From: Daphnia carinata
Taxonomy: Eukaryota > Arthropoda > Branchiopoda > Diplostraca > Daphniidae
DNA length: 64,000 bases
Direction: 5' to 3'
Assembly: GCF_022539665.2 (NCBI RefSeq)
Contig: NC_081339.1
Coordinates: forward strand, 7,623,367-7,687,366
The notes beneath the pieces are model-generated. The model ran no database searches. It saw only the letters and a program-made list of their open reading frames with translations, and had not been told where the DNA came from. How positions within the stretch are numbered: the stretch's first letter is position 1; each line of letters starts with the position of its first letter. Of this stretch, positions 11,560 through 21,842 are shown one piece after another. The translations under genes and the position numbers were made by a program.

Positions 11560-12085
11560 GTGCACGGCTGCGCTGTACCGTGCTAGCGCGCCAACATATG
11601 TTACGTTTTTTTCCGTTTATTTTCCCAAATTTCTGATCTTTTGAAAAATAGGAAGTAAATTTTCGTGACTTCGTTGATTTCGAATCTACAACACAATTAT
11701 TGCTAAATCGAAGATTTTGGAGAAATACAAGAAAGGTGGAAAAGTCGGGCTTATTTTCAAGCCCAACAATTTGACGAAAAAGGTAGAAATTCTATAACAA
11801 ATTATAGGTTATATTCAAAATTAAATAATGATTCCAGGAAAATTATTCGTTTGCCGTCAAAGCAGCTGTTTTTTTTTTAAATATTGAATATTTAGTTGTA
11901 GCACGATTGCGCTGTACCGTACTGGCGCTCCAACATTTCGGTACCGTTTCTTCTATCTATTACAGAAATTTATTATCTCAAGAAAAATAAAACTCGATCT
12001 TCATGGATCTCGTTGATTTCAAATCTAAGGCACAATTGTTCATCGCTAGATTGAAGATTTTGGAGGAATACAAAATTGTTCACGT
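11560..12085. repeat. Two direct copies of a dispersed repeat with a TACTGGCGC-type core
   Basis: Segments ~11560-11740 and ~11900-12080 are similar: each begins with GCGCTGTACCGT and a GCTAGCGCGCC or ACTGGCGCTCC core, then TTCGTTGATTTC/CTCGTTGATTTC and GAAGATTTTGGAG. Between them is CGGGCTTATTTTCAAG followed by sequence also found at 47880-48010. No coding capacity is evident. This is a non-autonomous element footprint inside the ML array, unlike the unique spacers elsewhere in it. Confidence 0.65.
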
Positions 12086-12640
12086 ATACATACTTTATTG
12101 GTTTTTGTCATTTATGTTTCTTAATACAATGCATTTACCTTTATTAAAACTTATTTCATTTTATAGAATAATATTACCTAAGCAAGTATACATATTGTAG
12201 AGATAAGCGCGAATTGTCACTCCCACTGCACCAATATTTCGCAGTATTTTAACATACGCTTCAATACTATAAATTTAATCATAATAATTATATTGATTTT
12301 TAGGATTGGAAATAAGCACTGGATATTTTGCGGGATAGCTAAATAATCTTACAGATGCAAACGCTCTGTGCGATGAGTTTGTTAATCACAGCACCCTAAG
12401 CTCTCTGAGAACACGTTTTGTATAACAGTATTAGTGTAACAGAGCACAACAGTAGAAATTTTTCTCCCAATTTCTACTGTAAACTATACCATTAACGCCC
12501 CATGCGTTCTTGACCATTCAGCTGAGCAGGGAAATCTGGTTTGATCTACTATTTATTTCAGTTCTTCATGGACATCGCAGCAAAAAAAAAAATCAAAGTA
12601 AGAAAATAGTCAAAAAGAAGTTCACACGGGTCAAGATATT

Positions 12641-13504
12641 TTAGGCAGCAGACAGGGTGTAGGTTAGGTCAATGCAGCCCAAGACGAGCTCGTTGGGTGC
12701 GCCAAGAGCGGAAACGATTTCCGTGCGAGTGGCATAGTCACCCTAGACGAACAAAAGAGAAAAAAAAGGGCATTATTTAGAAGGTATGCTCATCGTTAGT
12801 AAAATAAGTTTCGCAATTATTCGTTTCTTACAGCAACTCCTCCATCGATGCCGAGCCAAACGGCATCAAAGGTAACGAAAGCCTCCGGAGCGTAGTAGGT
12901 ACCAGCAGCGATGGGGCATGAGCATGGAACATCAGCGGGGAACAGTGAGCACACGTATTCTGGGTAAGTGTCGATGGCGGTGCAGAAATCAACGGTGCTT
13001 TTTAAAATTAAGAAAGAACAAAAAAGAGTAATGTTTATGACCTTATTCGCCAATTGTGTTGATTACTTACCAAGTACCAGCGATGCCATTCAAGCAGGGA
13101 ACTTGGAAGTTGTCGGTGGTGCGTGTGGTGACTTTACGAAGCGTCAAACCATCGGCGGCGCTGGCTGCGACTGTGGTAACAGTCTTAAAAAAAAAAGGTT
13201 TGCACTTCGATGGTTATAAGAGCAATGACTTTCCCGATTTAAATTACCGTCAAATCCATATTCATATTGCCAGGGACGGGAACGGGATCGGTGAGAATTG
13301 TTCCAGAGAAACGAATTGGTGCTCCAGCGCCTCCTGCATGATATTAATCCTCGGTTAAAATTTCCTCTTATTTTTTCTACTTTTAGCAAATTCTCGAGTG
13401 TGAAATTAAGAAATGGACTTACCGCAGTTGCTGAGGCTGTTAATTTTTACGGACTTGGCCGAAACGGTGGCCACCAGTAGAGCTGCAACAATCAAGAATT
13501 TCAT
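12641..13504 (-). CDS. ML-domain (GM2-activator-like) secreted protein 2
   Basis: The closest paralogue of gene 1, with identical exon lengths after the same 82-nt first exon: 13423-13504, 13248-13333, 13071-13183, 12832-12997 and 12641-12742 (182 residues). The signal peptide is identical. Differences are scattered, for example NNCGGP versus SNCGGA after the signal, GIDGTC versus GIAGTC, and DAIATYP versus TAIDTYP. All Cys positions seen in gene 1 are kept. Similarity extends several hundred bases on both sides, so the pair comes from a recent tandem duplication of about 2.4-2.5 kb. A TATA box (TATAAAA, minus) lies at 13581-13587. A shared extracellular lipid-binding role is inferred. Confidence 0.8.
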
Positions 13505-13580
13505 TTTTTGGGGGAGAGTTTGGAAACACAAACTGAACAATAAGCTATTGCAAAGTGAATAATTGACTAAAACATTTGCC

Positions 13581-13587
13581 TTTTATA
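13581..13587 (-). promoter_or_regulatory. TATA box of ML gene 2
   Basis: TATAAAA on the minus strand, about 77 nt upstream of the ATG, in sequence homologous to the gene 1 promoter. Confidence 0.55.
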
Positions 13588-13589
13588 CA

Positions 13590-15076
13590 CCTTAAAGCAC
13601 TGACGTCAATATTATGCTCAAAAACCCACCATGTTTTCTTATCGCATTATCGTTAGTTTGTTCTAATTTACCTGGAGGTTTTAGCGGTATACTGATAGGA
13701 AAACAACGTTCGATTCAATGACATTGCTTCGGCAAACAAATGTCGAACGTCGAACTGCATACGGGTTGTTTACTAAAGCTTGTTAGCTTTTGTACTAGAA
13801 TTACTTTGTTTCATGGCGTAGCAAAATAAGGGGATACAGTATTTTTCTATAACAGTAATTCTTAAAGGCATAAAACTAGTTCCACATCTCGAGTTGTATG
13901 GAGTTCGTTTTATAGAATGGGCATAGGTAACTGTGTACGCAGATAAGTCGCGTGAACGGCATAGAGTATGTTTTGAATAGTTCTATTTCCTCTTGTCCTT
14001 TTTAATCTGGCTAAGAGAACGATGTCAATAAAGATAAAATGATACACAAATCCTGGTTCTTTCTTTCATTCCATTTACGCTGCAAGTATATCGTACTCAG
14101 TGAACGCTTTTCCGAATAGTAAAATGGCTTGTGCTTTAGCGTATCTATACGTTTTCTGCATGACATTGCACGCTGAACAGCGAATTGCATTCGGTACAGG
14201 AGTCGGTGTAGACTCGGTGCTGCCTACGGTACAGGAGAGGGAAATTGAAGGTAGATAGATTCTCTGTTTCCAAGGAATCTACCTGAAAAAGAAAGTGAAC
14301 GGCTTAGGTTTCAGCTTTAGGCATCAGAGGTAGCAGCTGGGACAACGTGATTGAAGAAAAAGATGAAGCAAAGTTCCAAAAGACAAATGACACGTTGGAG
14401 CCTGAGAAGAGAATGGGTCAGAAAATTGTATGTTGTATTCCAAGAATAACGACCGGGGTTGGGTGACCTTTCTGTTCCAATTTTCCGTTCCTTAACTCTA
14501 AAATTTCACCTGCAGATATAACACAAGGACAAAAGTAGCGTAATTGTGAAGGATAGGTGATCATTTTTTAGAAAGGGGAGGAGTGTAGAAAACTGCATAC
14601 TAATATTTCAAACCTTATTCATGAAACAGATGATATGACTGAGGGCATAATATTAAAATACATTCACGGCCTACGTGAACAAGATAGCGTTTCTCTTGCG
14701 TAACATACATCTTATTTTTCCCGACTTTACTGTTTGTCTCGCTGAGTGCAATAACACGCACTTTCATGCATCCTTAACCAACGGATGCAGTTGTTTTCGT
14801 TGCCAACGATGCGCTTTATAGTTCTGGATACAGCATTTGCTAACGTTTGTGTCGTGGCGTGAAATTTTGATATGCTACGATGTTACACGCCATATTCGTA
14901 TCACCTTATACAAAGACACATATCACTATAAGATAGTAGTGAATAAAATAACACAATATGTACTACAATTTAAGTTGCACAGATTGCTTTTGAGCTTTGA
15001 AATCTCGTCTATTCACATAAAGTTTACTAACATTTCACAAAAAGTTAACACGTAAGACTATAGGTCCTGATTGCGC
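13590..15076. other. Intergenic spacer in the ML array
   Basis: The first ~300 bases (to about 13900) match the upstream flank of gene 1 (11200-11430), marking the far edge of the tandem duplication. No gene or RNA was recognised in the remainder. Confidence 0.5.
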
Positions 15077-16000
15077 TTAGACGGCGGCCAAAGCGTACTC
15101 CAAAAGAAGGCAACCCACGACGGTTTCCTCGGGAGTGCCAATGTTGGAAACGAATTCAGTGCGAGTAATGTAGTTACCCTGCGCGAGTAAATTTACGAAA
15201 CCAATCATAAAAAAAGGGCTCTATATTATGGAATTGTTGTGTTTTAGGCTTACGTTAACTCCTCCTTCAATAGCGAGCCATTCGGAAGTGAAAGTGACGT
15301 AAGCGGTCGGATTGACATAGACATCGGCAAGGAAGGGGCATGAGCAGGGCACGTCAGCAGGGAAGAGGGTGCAGACGGCATCTGGGTAAGTGGCAAGGGC
15401 CGAGCAGAACTCAAGGGTGCTGCGTGATAAAGTAAAAAATGAATGCATAAAGTTAGTCATGACGTAATGATTATTTTGGAAGCCCAATGAATTAAACCGC
15501 AATCTGTAACAGACTTACCAGGTGCCAGAGATGCCGTTCAGGCATGGAACTTCATAGTTGTCGGCAACTCGGGTAGTGACTTTGCGGATTTGCAGATTGT
15601 CTTCGACTGTGGCATTGATCAGGGTAGTGGTCTAAGAAACATCACTGTTAAACAACTATATGCCTTTTCACTTCATTTTGGCCAGTCGATTTCATCGACA
15701 TAAACAATTTAAAAAACAAACAAGGTTATATTTTGATATTTACCGTTAAATCCATGAACATCCTGCCAACAACGGGAACCGTTTGAGTGATCAATCGTCC
15801 ATTAAATTTAATTGGAGCACCACCAGCAGCTTGTTTGTTAATTATCAAAGAAAAAAAAATGGTTCAGTAAATTTAGTATTTAAAGAATTCAATAGTTAAA
15901 GTGCGGAAAACTTACAACAGTCGGTAAGGCCCTGGGCTCTAAGGACGCTGGACGAAACGCCCGCCACCATAACAGCTGCGATAACAATCAAGAATTTCAT
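15077..16000 (-). CDS. ML-domain (GM2-activator-like) secreted protein 3
   Basis: Minus-strand exons: 15916-16000, 15744-15829, 15519-15631, 15254-15419 and 15077-15178, giving 183 residues. The signal peptide is MKFLIVIAAVMVAGVSS. The mature chain runs VLRAQGLTDC, GGAPIKFNG, VVGRMFMDLT, VRKVTTRV-type segment, DNYEVPCLNGISGTC, EFCSALATYP, DVPCSCPF and VGCLLLEYAL. It belongs with genes 5 and 6 in a second subgroup (VVGRMFMDLT instead of PVPGxMNMDLT). A Ser replaces the Gly after the first Cys because the exon 1/2 junction codon differs. A TATA box (TATAAAA, minus) is at 16066-16072. Confidence 0.8.
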
Positions 16001-16065
16001 TTTTGTTATTGGGTGCGTGACGAGTTCAGAAACAACAGTCGAATGAACACTGAATTTTCCTCTGC

Positions 16066-16072
16066 TTTTATA
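16066..16072 (-). promoter_or_regulatory. TATA box of ML gene 3
   Basis: TATAAAA on the minus strand, about 66 nt upstream of the ATG. Confidence 0.55.
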
Positions 16073-17414
16073 CGATTTCTTCGCCCTGATTTAATGCCAA
16101 GATTTGTTCTACAGCCTATAATCTCGTGTTCACTGGGTACGGTTAATGTTTTAGTCCACTCAATATGATTACGCCCATACTTTGTTGACATGAACTTTAT
16201 TTTTCTGTTTGTTTTACAAATTTATGACGCACAGAGGAATGGAATTTAATAAGCCACCAACAAGTACTATTTACAAATCAATCAAAGTGTATAACTTACT
16301 GTTTGTTTAGCGTTCATTTGAACGCCATACGTGTGGCCTACGTAGGCCTTTCTCGAACGATCTGTCTAAAGTGTCAAACTTTCCTTACCTTGATTAGATA
16401 TGGAACTACCACATGAGACCGACATCGTTAACTTCAATTATAACTCGAAACACGCAACCTACAATCCACCCTGAATAGAACACTTGTACAGCATCTATAT
16501 TAATGTGGTCACGGTATCCTACAAGAGCATTTAACACACAACATCTTATTTGATTTACTATTATTATCGTGTTTATGGTGCAGTCCGCACAGACTTAGCA
16601 GTGGCCATAAAAGTCCAGTCCTTACGAGCTTAAAGAAAAAGCAATGAACTCAGTTTGAAGCTTTTCAAATCCACCGACGATTGAACTATAGTAATACATC
16701 TCACCCATTTTCATTGCCACACACTCGTCTTATGTATAGCAAGACCAATGCTTTAACTCACAAATTTCACAGAGCGCATTAATAATTTTTAGATGTTCTG
16801 TTCGACTTTGTGGCCAAACATTGACCCAGTATCCTTTCCGATTGCGTTCCCAGTTCGGAGTCTTCAACGTCGATGTCTTTAGCTCTTGGTATTTCAGGAT
16901 TGACATGATCCTCTAGGTCTTAACGAAATTCACGGATACGTGTGACAGCAAAGCGTATCAATCCAATTCGTACCTCGTAGTAATTGAACACCGGTTACAT
17001 TTCGTGGATCCATTTATCAGCGATTTCTCATGTCAACTGATTCCTGCCGCTCCTTGAAGGCTAACATGAATCTCTCCCAGTCTTTCTCCTTCGAAATCCA
17101 TCATATTTTGGAACTTGGAAATTCGTCGAGGATCGGATCGAATTCCGGACAAGGGTAAACAAATTCCCGACCATGAATCGTATGCATGGGTGACATTGAA
17201 AAATATGATGAAAGACGATATCATCTGTAAATCAATTTCTTGTTGAGAGGTGTGTTTTAAACAAACATTTGCGCTGCTTCGCGAATCGCGAGTTTTTTCA
17301 CAGCCGCAATCACAGATTTCAAACAGCCGGGCGATAAGAATGAAAACAGATAGTGTAATTACAATTTAATTGCGTACAATGTTTCAATGAAAACATCTAC
17401 GATCACAAGTGTCT
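16073..17414. other. Intergenic spacer between ML genes 3 and 4
   Basis: About 1.3 kb with no supported gene. Short open frames on the minus strand (for example around 17033-17224) have no signal peptide or ML motifs. Confidence 0.5.
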
Positions 17415-18205
17415 TTAAATGCCACCAGTTGTGAGGATGATTGGTACGGTAAAACAGCCGACAACTTCTTGCTCTACTTTTAGTTCATATCGCATGTTGT
17501 ACGTGGCGTTCTGAAATTAATCAATGCAAACTGTCATTACCCTAATTTTTAAGACGAAAAGCAAACATCACTTATACCTGCAGGTTTCCATTAACAGCCA
17601 GCCAAAGTTCGTTAAAAATCAGGTTACTATTAAAAATATAGTTGGCCGGAGGAATCGGGCACCCGGCCACTGGAATCGAGATCAATTCTGGATGATGGAT
17701 CATGAAATCACACAGATCAACTTGGCTGAAAGTCGATAGAAATCATTAGTTTTATGATGTGTTTTGCAATCAAGTTTAATTAATTGTGAACGTACCAACT
17801 TCCCGCAAAGCCATCGAGACACGGAACGATGACATCATCCGCCTCCCGTCTGATAAGTTTAGTGAGCACCACGCCCACAGGTAGTGGTTGTATGCACACG
17901 GCCGTTATGAACAATTGAATTGATCCTCCAGGGACTTGTGTTATATCAGCACTGCCCCTTGATTGTTCACTGAATGCAACGTAAGATCCGCCTTTCAGAA
18001 ATAAAGACAACAGAAATAAAAGAACAGGTACATGTTGTGTAATGTTCTGTTGTCCAAAAAGATTTCACAGAGGACTAAATAATTTAAAAAGTTATTTACT
18101 AAATGACTTTATTTCTCTCTTACCACAATCAGTTATGACATGGGAGTACAGTAACGGAGAGGTAGCCAGCACAGCAAATAAGACTAACAAAAATGGCCGT
18201 TTCAT
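17415..18205 (-). CDS. Divergent ML-domain secreted protein 4 (one intron lost)
   Basis: A diverged member of the array, 173 residues. Minus-strand exons: 18124-18205, 17796-17991, 17578-17725 and 17415-17510. The 196-nt second exon corresponds to the fused exons 2 and 3 of its neighbours, so an intron has been lost here (or gained in the others). The signal peptide is MKRPFLLVLFAVLATSPLLYS. ML landmarks remain: VITDCGG, VPGGSIQLFITAV, VIVPCLDGFAGSC, VDLCDFM, AGCPIPPANYIF and EVVGCFTVPI. The CSCP motif of the paralogues is reduced to a single Cys (GCPIPP), so one disulphide is probably missing. No clear TATA box is seen. Ligand specificity probably differs. Confidence 0.75.
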
Positions 18206-19099
18206 ATTCGAAATGTAGTGTGATGAATTTTTCGATGCAACAGAGTGAAACGCGCACAACTGAGTCTAATAGATTATGGGCATCATTCAAGTCGGTGCAG
18301 GCACACAAAAATTTGACGGTTATATTTACTCAGCCCACATAAAAGATAATAGTATCGGCTGACGTCACATCAGGTAGAATCGATATCGGAGCTTTCAACA
18401 TTTCAACAGCGTTGCTCGTGCAAGCATTAGGCCTTTATTTGAAAAATAATGTCCTATAGATCCAAGTGGCTGACAACAGTATTTGCAGGTTAATAACAAA
18501 TAAGATCAATATGTTATCTTGTTTGATGGAGGACGATACGGTTTGTGTGTTGACGCACGAGAAAACTATGAAAATGCGTAGAGCCAAATGATTTCATGTG
18601 TTAATTATTGTTATTGTGAACAAGAGGAATTTTCAGTTACATACATGTTCAGAATTACTGTAGTAATATCCTATAATTATAAGGAATTTCTATACACTAA
18701 ACTTTCACCTTTACAATGTATGTTTACATAGGAAGAGTGATATTTTATGCGCACTAAACAACGCCCATCAAGCTGTCTGAAATCAATGCCTTGCACCGTC
18801 GATTTGACCTTATCTTTAGCACTCTCCGTTTCTAGCCTTATTTTATATGGTTTGATATTTGTTCAAACATATAAAGATAAATGTATCGCCATGAATGCCA
18901 AGATTTCGAAAAAATTCTGAGAACGTGTCGTATTTGAAATGCTATAATACCACTCTTCCGTAATTTTATTGCGATTAGTAACAATTCTGAGCTGCATTAC
19001 CCGTTGTTATAGCCAGTTTATTTCATCTTTAAATCGCTCCAATACACCACGTTCATAAGCATTTCACGAAAAGTTTGTAAGCAGAACGATTGCGTGTGC
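18206..19099. other. Intergenic spacer between ML genes 4 and 5
   Basis: AT-rich, no supported gene. It must contain the promoter of gene 4 and the 3' end of gene 5. Confidence 0.5.
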
Positions 19100-20056
19100 T
19101 TAAACGGCCACCAAAGCGTACTCCAGCAGGAGACAGCCCAACAAGGCTTCCTGGGGAGCTCCAAGGTTTGAAATGATTTCAGTTCGAGTACTGTAATCAC
19201 CCTATACGAGGAAAAATAATGTGCGAAACCCATCGTTAAAAACGAGCTCTGTGTTATGGAATGAATTTGTTTTAGTCGTACGTTAACTCCTCCTTCAATA
19301 GCGAGCCATTCGGAGGTGAAAGTGACGTAAGCGGCTGGATTGGTGTAAACGGCGGCAGCGAGTGGGCATGAGCAGGGCACGTCAGCTGGGAAGAGGGTGC
19401 AGACGGCTTCTGGGTAAGTGGTAAGAGCTGAGCAGAAGTCAACGGTGCTGCATAATTTCAAAAATGAAACGTAAAAACAATGAAAACTCCAAGCTCTGTC
19501 TTCCATTGGAAAGGTAGGGCTATATGATACTCTGGCCATGAACTTTCATATCACATATGAACAAGACTTACCAACTTCCAGAAATGCCGTTCAAGCACGG
19601 AACTTCATAGTTGTCGATAACTCGGGTAGTGACTTTGCGCATAGTCAAATTGGCTTCGACTGTTGCATCAATCAGAGTGGTGGTCTAAGAAACATTTTTT
19701 AGATCAAAATGCCTTGAAATTTTCATTTACTTCTTGCGTGGGCAAAAGCTATATCAAAGAAGCAATTGATGCATTAGCAATTGCGGTAACTTACGGTTAA
19801 ATCCATGAACATCCTGCCGACAACAGGAGCCGTTTGGGTAAGGATTTCTCCACTGAATTTAATGGGAGCGCCACCACCACCTTGAAATAGATTATTAAAA
19901 GGGGTATTTTTCAATTAATTAAGAATCCTTTAATAAATTTGTTGAGATTTAAAAAATGTGAAAAAAATTACCACAGTCCGTGAGGCCTTTAATTCTCAAA
20001 ACACTGGACGATACGCTCGCCACCAAACAGGCTGCTGCAACAACCAAGATTTTCAT
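19100..20056 (-). CDS. ML-domain (GM2-activator-like) secreted protein 5
   Basis: Minus-strand exons: 19972-20056, 19795-19880, 19572-19684, 19282-19447 and 19100-19201, giving 183 residues. Signal peptide MKILVVAACLVASVSS. Landmarks: LTDCGGGGAPIKFSG, VVGRMFMDLT, DNYEVPCLNGISGSC, DFCSALTTYP, DVPCSCPLAAAVYTN and LLGCLLLEYAL. It is the same subgroup as genes 3 and 6, and the 166-nt fourth exon is strongly conserved with them, including TFTSEWLAIEGGVN. A TATA box (TATATAAA, minus) is at 20123-20130. Confidence 0.8.
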
Positions 20057-20122
20057 TTTTAGTATATAGGGGGGGACAAGGATTTTAGAACGACTGGTGC
20101 CCTATAGAGAGAGCTTCGCTTG

Positions 20123-20130
20123 TTTATATA
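20123..20130 (-). promoter_or_regulatory. TATA box of ML gene 5
   Basis: TATATAAA on the minus strand, about 67 nt upstream of the ATG. Confidence 0.55.
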
Positions 20131-20827
20131 GGGAGGTTTGCTTTACGTAATTTTGGTGCCTAGATTTGGTCAATAGTCTAATCAACTGATCACGAGATAC
20201 AGCAGCTTATTAGGCTGTACGTTATGGGTCACGTAGTATAGTGGCATTCCGTATCATGTTGACTTCGTTTCTATTATTTGTTAAACAGCCTCGTGAGGCA
20301 AAGAGACAAAGCCTCCATAAATCAGTAATATTCTTGTTTACAAATCAATCAAACTAATATGAACGTATAGGCCTATCAAGCATGGAGACGCGTTTGCTTG
20401 GCATGAGTTTTCAATTACCATTGCATTCGTCCATGGTCGACCTTTAAAATCCAACTGATCCCTTAGCACAGATAAAATCGTGCATGATGTTTCTGTACGG
20501 TTGTAGTATCTCAGCCACCTACAGATGGACATGAAGCTATGGCCACCAAATAATGTGTACCCAAAACAGTTAATAATAGGATGTCTCCTAACAGTTGTCA
20601 AGATTCAAAAACATTTAGTGAATGCTGGTTTAATTGCACGCCCCATAACAATGTGTCACAAGATGACACGTATTTTGCAATAGCCTTATTGTAATTGCGA
20701 ATAATGTGAAGTTCTCACTACACTTTGCTTTATTGATTTATTTCGTCATTAAGATTTTTCCAAGGCACACTAAATTCACCGATATTTCACGAACAGTTTG
20801 TAAGATGAACGGTAGGTCTGCTTGCGC
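20131..20827. other. Intergenic spacer between ML genes 5 and 6
   Basis: No gene recognised. Part of the upstream flank of gene 5 (GTTAACAGCCTCGTGA-like block) recurs upstream of gene 6 near 21980, showing that the duplication included promoter sequence. Confidence 0.5.
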
Positions 20828-21771
20828 TTAAACGGCCACCAAAGCGTACTCCAAAAGGAGGCAGCCCAAGATGGTTTCCTCGGGAGTTCCGAGGTTGGAA
20901 ACGATTTCAGTGCGGGTGATGTAGTCACCCTGCGCGAGCAAAAATTATTTGTGAAACCAATCATTAAAAACGGGCTCTTTGTTATAGAACTGATTATTTC
21001 AATCTTACGTTAACTCCTCCTTCAATGCCGAGCCATTCGGAGGTGAAAGTGACGTAAGCGGATGGATTGGCGTAGACAGCGGCAGCAAGAGGGCAGGAGC
21101 AGGGCACGTCAGCAGGGAAAAGGGTGCAGACGGCATCTGGGTAAGTGGTAAGGGCCGTGCAGAACTCAACAGTGCTACGTGATCAAGGTAACAAATGAAT
21201 ACAGTACATGAAAATGAGTCATGGTCGTCCATTTGACACAGTGGCATTTTTCAGGCTCTGACGCATGAATTCAATCTCAATCTATAATAGACTTACCAGG
21301 TTCCAGAAATGCCGTTCAGGCATGGAACTTCATAGTTGTCGGCAATTCGGGTGGTGACTTTGCGGACTTGCAAGTTGGCTTCAGCTGTGGCATCAACTAA
21401 GGTGGTAGTCTAGGAAAGGTTTTTGTAATACGAAAAGTGCCTTGAGTTTCACGTTATCTTACTATCAATTACTTATTACATGAATTCAATAAATGTACAT
21501 AAACAGAAAAAGGATGCAATGATAGTTGTGATGACTTACGGTCAAATCCATGAACATCCTGCCGACAACGGGAGCCGTTTGGGTAAGAAGTTGGCCCTCG
21601 AAAGAAATAGGCGAACCACCAGCGCCTTTAAAAAGTTAATTGAAAGTAAATGCTAGACCAGGTACAAAAATGCTATAGGACATTACCGCAGTCACTGAGG
21701 CCTTTGGCCCTCAGGACGCTGGCCGAAGCGCTCGCCACCAAAAGGGTTGCTGCAACAATCAAGAATTTCAT
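20828..21771 (-). CDS. ML-domain (GM2-activator-like) secreted protein 6
   Basis: Minus-strand exons: 21687-21771, 21540-21625, 21297-21409, 21009-21174 and 20828-20929, giving 183 residues. Signal peptide MKFLIVAATLLVASASA. Landmarks: LSDCGAGGSPISFEG, VVGRMFMDLT, DNYEVPCLNGISGTC, EFCTALTTYP, DVPCSCPLAAAVYAN and ILGCLLLEYAL. It is the last gene of the six-gene head-to-tail array. A TATA box (TATATAAA, minus) is at 21835-21842. With genes 3 and 5 it forms a subgroup that keeps the ancestral five-exon structure. Confidence 0.8.
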
Positions 21772-21834
21772 TTTCAAAAACAGTGGGTTAGACGGGATCA
21801 GAAAGACTGGTAACATGTACAGAACATCTCCCTG

Positions 21835-21842
21835 TTTATATA
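21835..21842 (-). promoter_or_regulatory. TATA box of ML gene 6
   Basis: TATATAAA on the minus strand, about 64 nt upstream of the ATG. Confidence 0.55.
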
